Shown one piece after another: positions 1 to 5,864 of a stretch of 7,618 nt of DNA. Both the position numbers and the translations under genes were made by a program. Each line of letters opens with the position of its first letter. The stretch's first letter is position 1. The notes beneath the pieces are model-generated. The model had not been told where the DNA came from, did not search any database, and worked only from the letters and a program-made list of their open reading frames with translations. The stretch is from Candidatus Bathyarchaeota archaeon (GTDB taxonomy: Archaea > Thermoproteota > Bathyarchaeia > Bathyarchaeales > WAQA01), in NCBI GenBank assembly GCA_015520475.1, contig WAQA01000106.1, positions 1 through 7,618 of the forward strand, given 5' to 3'.

Positions 1-49
1 CGATGAGATTATAAAGTTCTACGATGTTAAGAAGGGAGAGAGCAGATAA
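1..49 (+). CDS. rpoN: Probable RNA polymerase subunit N (RpoN/Rpb10), C-terminal end only
   Basis: An open frame enters from the left edge and ends at TAA 47-49; it reads DEIIKFYDVKKGESR. RpoN is a small zinc-binding subunit of archaeal RNA polymerase. After its CCRR motif, RpoN normally ends in a helix of the form HV-x-IIDEII-x-F/Y, which this tail resembles. In many archaea rpoN or rpoK directly precedes enolase, and that position supports the call. The zinc-binding cysteines lie outside the window, so the identification rests on 15 residues plus context. The tail does not look like the C-terminus of RpoK. Only 33 bases separate its stop from the proposed enolase start, so the genes are probably co-transcribed. 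An alternative is that this is the end of another small gene. Confidence 0.45.
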   Translation, partial: DEIIKFYDVKKGESR

Positions 50-69
50 GAATAGTTAAGGAGTATAGA

Positions 70-76
70 GAGGTGA
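70..76 (+). promoter_or_regulatory. Shine-Dalgarno site for enolase (decides an ACG start)
   Basis: GAGGTGA at 70-76 matches the archaeal anti-Shine-Dalgarno core GGAGGTGA closely. It ends six bases before ACG 83-85. That spacing matches the spacings inferred for rps2 and ipk in this window (5 to 6 bases). A second purine block, AAGGAG at 58-63, lies further upstream and serves no long frame. Confidence 0.6.
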
Positions 77-82
77 AGTGAA

Positions 83-1333
83 ACGTCAACTATAATTGAA
101 GATGTAACCGCCAGAGTAATACTGAATAGTCGAGGACAGAAGACGATAGAAGTAGATGTTATGACAACCGATGGCTTTGGGAGGGTATCAGCTCCGGCTG
201 GAGCAAGCAGAGGGAAGGCTGAAGCAGTTCCATTCCCAGAAGGAGGGGTGGAAGAAGCCGTAAAGAAGGTGAAGGAGCTCATAGCTCCTGAATTGATAGG
301 GCTGAGCGCCGAGGAGCAGGAGAGAATAGATGATCTCTTACATGAACTCGATGGAACCGAAAACTTCCGGAATATCGGAGGGAACACTTCCTATGCTGTT
401 TCATTAGCAGCTGCAGAGGCCGCTGCCGACTCATATATTATGCCTCTCTTCCAGTATCTCGGCGGAAACCTAGCTAATGAGCTACCTTACCCGCTTGGAA
501 ATATCCTTGGAGGCGGTAAACATGCGCTTGGAAAGGTACCGGACATCCAAGAATTTCTTGTTCTTCCAGTTGGAGCAAAAAGTTTTCGAGAAGCCGCTGA
601 GGCAAACGTTATGGTTCATAGAAGAGTTGGATCCATACTCAAGAAGAGATGCGGTGACTTTACTGGTGGAAGGGGAGATGAAGGGGCGTGGGCTCCAAAC
701 ATAGGCAATGATGAAGCTTTAGATATAGTGTCTGAAGCATGCGAAGAAGTTTCGGATGAGGTTGGATTCAAAGTTAGGCCAGCGTTGGATATAGCTGCCT
801 CCTCACTCTGGAACGAGGAGGAAAAATGCTACGTTTATGTCAGGGACGGTTTAAGGAGAGATTCTGGAGAGCAGCTGGATTACGTGTTAGGTCTGATTGA
901 GAAGTATGGGCTTGTATACGTTGAGGATCCATTCCACGAGGAAGACTTTGAAAGCTTCAAAGAATTAACTGGAAAGGTTAATGGATGTTTAATCTGTGGG
1001 GATGATCTCTTTGTAACAAACGTTAAGAGGTTAAGCCGTGGAATAAAGGAGTCGGCTGGAAACTCGATAATTATAAAGGTTAATCAGGTTGGAACGTTGA
1101 CTGATGCTTGGAGAACCACTGATATGGCGAGGAAGGCCGGCTATAAACCGGTGATCTCCCATAGATCCGGGGAAACAACAGCTTTCCAGATAGCTCATCT
1201 AGCAGTGGCGTTTAGATGTCCAATAATCAAGACGGGGGTTATGGGTGGAGAGAGAATCGCTAAGATCAATGAGTTAATCAGGATTGAGGAGCTCCTTGGA
1301 GAAAGAGCTAGAATGGCTGAACTGAACATTTAA
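83..1333 (+). CDS. eno: Enolase (phosphopyruvate hydratase), apparent ACG start
   Basis: Enolase interconverts 2-phosphoglycerate and phosphoenolpyruvate in the cytosol, in glycolysis and gluconeogenesis. All catalytic landmarks are visible, numbering from ACG 83: the mobile loop GASRG (40-44), GDEGAWAPN with the catalytic Glu (about 200), metal ligands Asp236, Glu281 (VEDPF) and Asp307 (GDD), catalytic Lys332 in IIIKVNQVGTLTD, and His360-Arg361-Ser362 in SHRSGET. The length of 416 residues is normal. The first ATG in frame (161) would remove the conserved first strand TSTIIEDVTARVILNSRG, which is clearly encoded upstream. Between the in-frame stop TGA 74-76 and that strand there is no ATG, GTG or TTG. 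ACG 83 fits the family N-terminus (M-S-T-I-I-E-D-V) and lies six bases after GAGGTGA. A base lost from the AAA run at 81-83 (giving a GTG start at 78) is the main alternative. The product is certain; the start is not. rps2 follows after 10 bases. Confidence 0.97.
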   Translation, partial: TSTIIEDVTARVILNSRGQKTIEVDVMTTDGFGRVSAPAGASRGKAEAVPFPEGGVEEAVKKVKELIAPELIGLSAEEQERIDDLLHELDGTENFRNIGGNTSYAVSLAAAEAAADSYIMPLFQYLGGNLANELPYPLGNILGGGKHALGKVPDIQEFLVLPVGAKSFREAAEANVMVHRRVGSILKKRCGDFTGGRGDEGAWAPNIGNDEALDIVSEACEEVSDEVGFKVRPALDIAASSLWNEEEKCYVYVRDGLRRDSGEQLDYVLGLIEKYGLVYVEDPFHEEDFESFKELTGKVNGCLICGDDLFVTNVKRLSRGIKESAGNSIIIKVNQVGTLTDAWRTTDMARKAGYKPVISHRSGETTAFQIAHLAVAFRCPIIKTGVMGGERIAKINELIRIEELLGERARMAELNI

Positions 1334-1338
1334 GGTGA
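1334..1338 (+). promoter_or_regulatory. Shine-Dalgarno site for rps2 (decides a TTG start)
   Basis: GGTGA at 1334-1338 sits five bases before TTG 1344. The GTG at 1335 lies inside this site, so it is better read as part of the ribosome binding site than as the start codon. Confidence 0.6.
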
Positions 1339-1343
1339 GACTT

Positions 1344-2006
1344 TTGGCTGAAGAGGAACCTAAGAAAGACGAGCAGTCCGAAGAGTCTCAGGAGGAACTT
1401 CTCCTTCCACAGGACGCCCTATTATCGGCCGGGATACATATTGGAACGAGGATAAAAACGAAAGATATGGAACAGTTCATCTATCGTGTTAGACCGGATG
1501 GACTCTTCGTCTTAGACATAAAGAGGACTGATGAACGGGTAAGAATCGCCGCGAAGTTCCTTGCACGCTTCGCTCCTTCAAAGATATGCGTTGCAGCTGC
1601 AAGGCTATACGCTCGTGAACCAGCATCCAAATTCTGCCAGTTAACGGGGGCTATACCTGTTATTGGCAGGTTCATTCCAGGAATGCTTTCAAACCCATTA
1701 TATCCAAATAAGATTGAACCGGATGTTCTTTTGGTATCAGATCCAAAAGCTGATTCTCAAGGAGTCAGGGAGGCCTCGAGCATAGGCATTCCAATAGTGG
1801 CCCTATGCAGTACGGATAACAGCTTCTCAAATGTGGATCTTGTGATACCGACGAATAATAAGGGTAGGAAGGCTCTCGCTACAATCTTCTGGTTATTAGC
1901 TAGGCAGATACTCAGAGAAAGAGGTGAAATCCCCCCGGATGGTGATCCACCGATACCTATTGAGGAGTTTGAAACAAAACTGTCTGAGAAGTCATCCCAA
2001 GAATAA
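1344..2006 (+). CDS. rps2: 30S ribosomal protein S2 (archaeal uS2)
   Basis: This is small-subunit ribosomal protein S2, which binds 16S rRNA at the head-body junction. Seen in the sequence: AGIHIGTRIKTKDMEQFIY followed by R-PDGLFVLDIKRTDERVR, the N-terminal S2 signature; CVAAARLYAREPASKF; the middle signature PDVLLVSDPKADSQ-VREASSIGIPIVALC-TDN; and the C-terminal PTNNKGRKALATIFWLLARQ. The absence of the bacterial coiled-coil insertion fits the archaeal type. An acidic N-terminus (AEEEPKKDEQSEESQEE) and a Glu-rich tail flank the fold. From TTG 1344 it has 220 residues. A GTG start at 1335 would add three residues but falls inside the GGTGA binding site. It lies 10 bases after enolase and is surely co-transcribed with it. 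The stop TAA is followed by an AT-rich gap. Confidence 0.97.
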   Translation: MAEEEPKKDEQSEESQEELLLPQDALLSAGIHIGTRIKTKDMEQFIYRVRPDGLFVLDIKRTDERVRIAAKFLARFAPSKICVAAARLYAREPASKFCQLTGAIPVIGRFIPGMLSNPLYPNKIEPDVLLVSDPKADSQGVREASSIGIPIVALCSTDNSFSNVDLVIPTNNKGRKALATIFWLLARQILRERGEIPPDGDPPIPIEEFETKLSEKSSQE

Positions 2007-2048
2007 TTCCTCCCTCAAATCTAAAAAATTAAATTTTACCCATCCTTA

Positions 2049-2056
2049 CTATAAAT
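2049..2056 (+). promoter_or_regulatory. Possible TATA-like promoter element upstream of memo
   Basis: The rps2-memo gap (2007-2115) is the longest non-coding stretch in the window and is AT-rich. CTATAAAT at 2049-2056 resembles an archaeal TATA box. Transcription starting about 25 bases downstream would fall near 2075-2082 and leave a short leader before TTG 2116. A small inverted repeat (AGAG 2060-2063 with CTCT 2070-2073) follows. No convincing TFB recognition element or T-tract terminator is seen, so this remains tentative. Confidence 0.3.
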
Positions 2057-2115
2057 CAAAGAGTTAATGCTCTAATTATTAATGATGCTTCTTGATATGT
2101 GAGGGAAGGAACCCC

Positions 2116-2970
2116 TTGTATAGAAAAATTAGATATCCAAGTCAGGCTGGAATGTTCTATGCCGGAACAGAGGAGGCTCTACGTAGACAGATCGAGGAAT
2201 GCTTCAAGCATAGATTCGGGCCGGGAGAAGTCCCCAAAGTTAATGAGAATGGTCCGAGAAGGATAGTGGGCGTTATATCCCCTCATGCAGGATACATGTA
2301 TTCTGGACCTGTCGCAGCAAATGCCTATTACCATCTTGCACTTGACGGTGTAGTAGATCTCTTTGTGATTTTAGGTCCAAACCATCATGGAATCGGCAGT
2401 GGATTAGCAACGGTTGATGGAGGAGTATGGCGCACTCCACTGGGGGACGTGGAAGTAGACGGTGAAACAGCCAGGGAAATCGCCAGAAGATCAAAGATAA
2501 TAGACTTCGATGAATCAGCTCATCGATATGAACATTCAATAGAGGTTCAGATACCCTTCCTCCAATATGTTTACGGCTCATCCTTCAAGTTTGTTCCGAT
2601 ATGTTTTCTTATGCAAGATTTAGAGACAAGTAGGGAGGTAGGTGAAGCCATAGGTGAATCATTATATGGCAGGAACGCTGTGATAATAGCCTCAACAGAC
2701 CTAACACACTATGAGCCTCAGAGGAGGGCACATGAGAAGGATAGAAAAGTTATAGATGCCATTATGAAGATGGATGAGGAACTACTATACTCAGTCATAG
2801 AATCATATAATATTTCAGCATGTGGATACGGTCCAGTTATCGCCCTCATAACAGCTGCTAAAAAATTAAATGCGAAGAGCGTCTCCGTCCTATCTTATAA
2901 GACCAGCGGTGATATAACTGGGGATACGTCGTCAGTAGTGGGTTATGCATCCCTCTCATTCAATAAATGA
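2116..2970 (+). CDS. MEMO1 family protein (AmmeMemoRadiSam system protein B)
   Basis: This is a member of the MEMO1 family, structurally related to non-heme-iron extradiol dioxygenases. The human relative binds copper; the archaeal role is not established. Visible motifs, numbered from TTG 2116: RYPSQAGMFYAG (6-17), the His motif SPHAGYMYSGPVAANAYYH (55-73), ILGPNHHGIGSG (85-96), HSIEVQIPFLQYV (140-152), STDLTHYEP (193-201), and Cys236 in SACGYGPVIA. Together these carry the conserved putative metal-site His and Cys residues. The length of 284 residues is normal. TTG 2116 is preferred because AAGGA at 2106-2110 lies five bases upstream and the protein then begins as family members do; TTG 2092 would add eight residues and has no binding site. 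Its place between S2 and mevalonate kinase is widely conserved in archaea, but that does not reveal its task. The AMMECR1 and radical-SAM partners are not in the window. Confidence 0.93.
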   Translation: MYRKIRYPSQAGMFYAGTEEALRRQIEECFKHRFGPGEVPKVNENGPRRIVGVISPHAGYMYSGPVAANAYYHLALDGVVDLFVILGPNHHGIGSGLATVDGGVWRTPLGDVEVDGETAREIARRSKIIDFDESAHRYEHSIEVQIPFLQYVYGSSFKFVPICFLMQDLETSREVGEAIGESLYGRNAVIIASTDLTHYEPQRRAHEKDRKVIDAIMKMDEELLYSVIESYNISACGYGPVIALITAAKKLNAKSVSVLSYKTSGDITGDTSSVVGYASLSFNK

Positions 2971-2991
2971 TGAGTGTTGGAGATTGCATAA

Positions 2992-3984
2992 TTGAGGGTT
3001 AAGGCGTCAGCGCCAGCTAAAGTAATCCTCTTCGGAGAACACTTCGTAGTCTATAATAGGCCAGCCATCGTTGCAGCTATAGAAAGGAAAGTCTACGTGT
3101 CAGCTGAACTCATAAAGGAAGAAGCAGTATACATTAGATCAGATGATCTTGGAATTTCAGGGTTCTTTAGACATGGAAGATTCATTGTTGAGAAGGGAGG
3201 TGAAGATGCCGAATTAAAACTTAAGCCTATATGGCTAATTGCGGATAGACTTCTCTCCTATAGTAGGAGTAGAAAGGGCTTATCAATCAAGATAAAATCT
3301 GATGTGCCTGTAGAGGCTGGTTTAGGGTCTTCGGCGGCTGTCGCCTCAGCCTCAGCCTACGCGATAAATAAACTTCTAAACCTAAACCTCTCCAAGGATG
3401 AAATCTTTAGATTGGCATATGAATCTGAGAGGCTGATTCATGGAACCCCCTCAGGGATAGATCCCGCTGTCTCAACCTATGGCGGCTTAATATATTATGT
3501 GAAGGATAAGGGGATGAGTCGTCTAAACGTGAACTTGAACTTTAATATTGTTATTGGAGACACTGGTGTTCCCCGTTCGACAGGAGAACTTGTCGCCAAC
3601 GTACGTGAACTAAAACGTAAATATCCTTCACTTGTCGGTTCAATCCTAAAAGTAAGCGATATAATCATTGAAGAGGCCGTGGAAGCTCTTAAATCCGGAG
3701 ACTTAAAGGTTCTGGGAGAACTAATGAATGTTAATCAGGGAATACTATCAGCCGTTGGAGTTTCAAGCGTAGATCTTGAAAGGTTGATCTATGCGGCTAG
3801 AGATGCCGGAGCGTACGGCGCTAAATTAACTGGTGCTGGAGGCGGAGGATGCATGATAGCCCTCGCCCCTCCTAAGAAGGTTGATGATATAGTTGAGGCT
3901 ATCCGCAGGGCCGGTGGATCCGCCTTCACAGCTAGGATGGCGAAGGAAGGTGTTAGGGTTGAAGGGGAAACCGACGATTCTTAA
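2992..3984 (+). CDS. mvk: Mevalonate kinase
   Basis: This GHMP-family kinase phosphorylates mevalonate to 5-phosphomevalonate with ATP, an early committed step of archaeal isoprenoid synthesis. Seen in order: APAKVILFGEHFVVY (motif 1, Lys10 and Glu16-His17), VPVEAGLGSSAAVASA (motif 2, the ATP loop GLGSSAA at 110-116), RLIHGTPSGIDPAVSTYGG with the catalytic Asp at 157, and KLTGAGGGGCMIAL (motif 3, 278-291). The length of 330 residues is typical. The TTG start at 2992 is set by GGAG 2979-2982 nine bases upstream, and the protein begins directly with the family's first strand (MRVKASAPAKV). It lies 21 bases after memo and its 3' end overlaps ipk by 26 bases, so the two are probably translationally coupled. 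The sequence favours true mevalonate kinase over other GHMP kinases such as phosphomevalonate kinase or mevalonate-3-kinase. Confidence 0.95.
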   Translation: MRVKASAPAKVILFGEHFVVYNRPAIVAAIERKVYVSAELIKEEAVYIRSDDLGISGFFRHGRFIVEKGGEDAELKLKPIWLIADRLLSYSRSRKGLSIKIKSDVPVEAGLGSSAAVASASAYAINKLLNLNLSKDEIFRLAYESERLIHGTPSGIDPAVSTYGGLIYYVKDKGMSRLNVNLNFNIVIGDTGVPRSTGELVANVRELKRKYPSLVGSILKVSDIIIEEAVEALKSGDLKVLGELMNVNQGILSAVGVSSVDLERLIYAARDAGAYGAKLTGAGGGGCMIALAPPKKVDDIVEAIRRAGGSAFTARMAKEGVRVEGETDDS

Positions 3985-4753
3985 ACTTGGAGGCTCAGCG
4001 ATAACCGATAAGAGTAAGCCTCTAACTCCTAGAATAAACGTTATCAGTAGATTGGCTAAAGAAATATCTAAAGCCAACATTACACCCCTAATAATTATTC
4101 ACGGCGGAGGAAGCTACGGTCATCCCATAGCATTAAAATATCATGTAAAAGATGGATTTAAGGGCAGCCGTCAACTGATCGGCTTTGTAAAGACGCATGA
4201 AGCCATGGTCTCACTGAACAGCATAATCGTGGATACTCTGATAAAGAGTGGAGTTTCAGCCTTCAGGATGCCTCCATCATCCTTCATGTTTATGAAGGGG
4301 GAGGATGTGCAGGTGTTCGGAGAAGAGCTACTACTGCATGCTCTAAAGATAGGGCTGACGCCAGTCCTGTATGGCGATGTAATCCTCAATGCTGAGAGAG
4401 GCTTCACTATAATCTCTGGAGATAAGATAGCGTCAACGTTAGCTGCTAAATTAGATGTGGAAAGGGTGATCATGGCTGTGGATGTTGATGGAGTATATAC
4501 TGCCAACCCTAAAATCGACGCTTCAGCCAGACTCATTCCACGTCTAACATTAAATGAGATTGATCAAGTATGCAGTAGATCTGAGGGGAGGGTGATGGAT
4601 GTGACTGGTGGAATGACCGGAAAACTGTTAGAGTTGAGAGATGTGGTTAAACTTGGCGTTAACGTACTTATAGTAAACGCTTTGAAGCCGGACAATATAT
4701 ATAAAGCATTAAAGGGAGAAAGTGTTGTTGGGACAAGGATCATTAAAGAATGA
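3959..4753 (+). CDS. ipk: Isopentenyl phosphate kinase
   Basis: This amino-acid-kinase-fold enzyme phosphorylates isopentenyl phosphate to isopentenyl diphosphate, the last step of the archaeal alternative mevalonate pathway. Motifs numbered from TTG 3959: TILKLGGSAITDKSK (6-20, Lys9 in the nucleotide site), IIHGGGSYGHP (46-56) with His55 aligning with His60 of the Methanocaldococcus enzyme, LTPVLYGDV (133-141), TIISGDKIAS (150-159), IMAVDVDGVY (171-180), and DVTGGMTGKL (214-223) with the conserved Lys222. That His separates IPK from glutamate and aspartate kinases. The length of 264 residues is typical. Upstream in-frame starts exist (TTG 3893, GTG 3950), but TTG 3959 puts GGTG 3949-3952 six bases upstream and gives the family N-terminus. 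It overlaps mvk by 26 bases and fni by about 29 bases. Confidence 0.95.
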   Translation: MKGKPTILKLGGSAITDKSKPLTPRINVISRLAKEISKANITPLIIIHGGGSYGHPIALKYHVKDGFKGSRQLIGFVKTHEAMVSLNSIIVDTLIKSGVSAFRMPPSSFMFMKGEDVQVFGEELLLHALKIGLTPVLYGDVILNAERGFTIISGDKIASTLAAKLDVERVIMAVDVDGVYTANPKIDASARLIPRLTLNEIDQVCSRSEGRVMDVTGGMTGKLLELRDVVKLGVNVLIVNALKPDNIYKALKGESVVGTRIIKE

Positions 4754-5855
4754 GATAACCGATAAAATCAAGAATAGAAAAGATGATCACATTAGAATCT
4801 GCCTTGAAGAGGATGTGAATGCAAAGAAGGTTACAACAGGCTTTGAAGATATCCATCTTATTCATAGAGCCCTCCCAGAGATAAACCTTGAAGAGATAGA
4901 TCTCTCAACAAAAGTTTTTAACCATGAATTCTGCGCGCCGATAATCATAGAGGGTATGACCGGAGGGACGGAGAGAGCTCTAAAGATAAATGCTTCCCTA
5001 GCCCAGGCCGTGGAAGAGCTGGGTTTGGGGATGGGTGTAGGTAGTCAAAGAGCCGCGATAGAGGATCCATCGCTTGAGAAGACATTCTCTATTGCCAGGC
5101 GAAAGGCACCTAATGCTTTTCTCATAGCCAATATGGGAGGTTCACAGTTGAGGCGGGGATACGGAATTAGAGAAGCCATAAAAGCGATGGAGATGATCAA
5201 TGCCGACGCATTAGCTATCCATCTTAATCCTCTACAGGAGTGCATCCAACCTGAAGGGGAAACCGACTATAAAGGGATACTCGAAAAGATAAAGGAGTTA
5301 TCCGATAGGCTTGACATTCCGGTAATAGTGAAGGAGACCGGGGCCGGAATATCCTCTGAAGACGCTAAAATGTTAAAGGATGCTGGAGTAGACGGGATAG
5401 ATGTTGCAGGTGCTGGTGGGACGAGCTGGGCTGCTGTCGAATATTACCGGGCTAAGGGGAAGGGTGAGAAATCCGCTCAGATGCTTGGTGAACTTCTATG
5501 GGATTGGGGTATCCCAACAGTTATCAGCCTCATCGAAGTTGTTGAATCAGTGGATTTAACTGTAATCGCGTCTGGAGGGGTTCGTTCAGGGCTTGACGTC
5601 GCTAAAGCTCTCTCCTTAGGAGCTGATCTAACTGGTTTAGCTCATCCGGTTCTAGTTCCAGCGTTGAAGGGCTCCGAGGAAGTTAAACGTATGCTTGGCT
5701 ATGTGATTGAACAATTAAGAAATGTTATGTTCCTTGTTGGAGCCCGTAAAATAGAAGACTTAAGGAATCTACCAGTAGTTATTATAGGTAGAACAGCTGA
5801 TTGGTTAAGGGCTAGAGGCTTCAATCCGGAAAAGTTTGCTAGAAGAGGCCTTTAG
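4725..5855 (+). CDS. fni: Type 2 isopentenyl-diphosphate delta-isomerase (FMN-dependent)
   Basis: IDI-2 interconverts isopentenyl and dimethylallyl diphosphate using reduced FMN. It supplies the allylic primer for the next gene's enzyme. Features numbered from TTG 4725: NRKDDHI (17-23), the substrate-binding stretch; APIIIEGMTGG (71-81); GLGMGVGSQRAAIED (100-114); HLNPLQECIQPEGE (166-179), with the conserved Gln and Glu near the substrate and metal; IPVIVKETGAG (198-208); the GVDGIDVAGAGGTSWA strand; and IASGGVRSGLDVAKAL (281-296), an FMN-phosphate site. It is a TIM-barrel of 376 residues, a normal length. Three start codons stand in tandem: GTG 4722, TTG 4725, TTG 4728. GGGAG at 4714-4718 is six bases from TTG 4725, so that is chosen, but the others remain possible. 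It overlaps ipk and its TAG merges with the ribosome binding site of the prenyl synthase gene. Confidence 0.95.
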   Translation: MLGQGSLKNEITDKIKNRKDDHIRICLEEDVNAKKVTTGFEDIHLIHRALPEINLEEIDLSTKVFNHEFCAPIIIEGMTGGTERALKINASLAQAVEELGLGMGVGSQRAAIEDPSLEKTFSIARRKAPNAFLIANMGGSQLRRGYGIREAIKAMEMINADALAIHLNPLQECIQPEGETDYKGILEKIKELSDRLDIPVIVKETGAGISSEDAKMLKDAGVDGIDVAGAGGTSWAAVEYYRAKGKGEKSAQMLGELLWDWGIPTVISLIEVVESVDLTVIASGGVRSGLDVAKALSLGADLTGLAHPVLVPALKGSEEVKRMLGYVIEQLRNVMFLVGARKIEDLRNLPVVIIGRTADWLRARGFNPEKFARRGL

Positions 5856-5859
5856 GAGG
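5854..5859 (+). promoter_or_regulatory. Strong Shine-Dalgarno site for the prenyl synthase gene
   Basis: AGGAGG at 5854-5859, extended to AGGAGGAG at 5861, is the best ribosome binding site in the window. It overlaps the fni stop codon TAG 5853-5855 and lies five bases before ATG 5865, so ribosomes ending fni can restart on the next gene. Confidence 0.75.
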
Positions 5860-5864
5860 AGAGC

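Noticed and set aside
161..163. ATG 161 as the enolase start
   Set aside because: It would delete the conserved first strand and the NSRG motif that is clearly encoded upstream in the same frame.
19..387. Reverse-strand open frame of 122 codons over the enolase 5' region
   Set aside because: It is antisense to a certain enolase gene, Ser/Pro-rich in the manner of shadow frames, and has no recognisable domain.
477..704. Forward 75-codon frame inside enolase
   Set aside because: It lies wholly within enolase in another frame and shows no recognisable motif.
1335..1337. GTG 1335 as the rps2 start
   Set aside because: It is part of the GGTGA ribosome binding site for TTG 1344 and has no binding site of its own at proper spacing.
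3893..3952. TTG 3893 or GTG 3950 as the ipk start
   Set aside because: They would add 22 or 3 residues before the family N-terminus, and the GGTG site at 3949-3952 is best spaced for TTG 3959.
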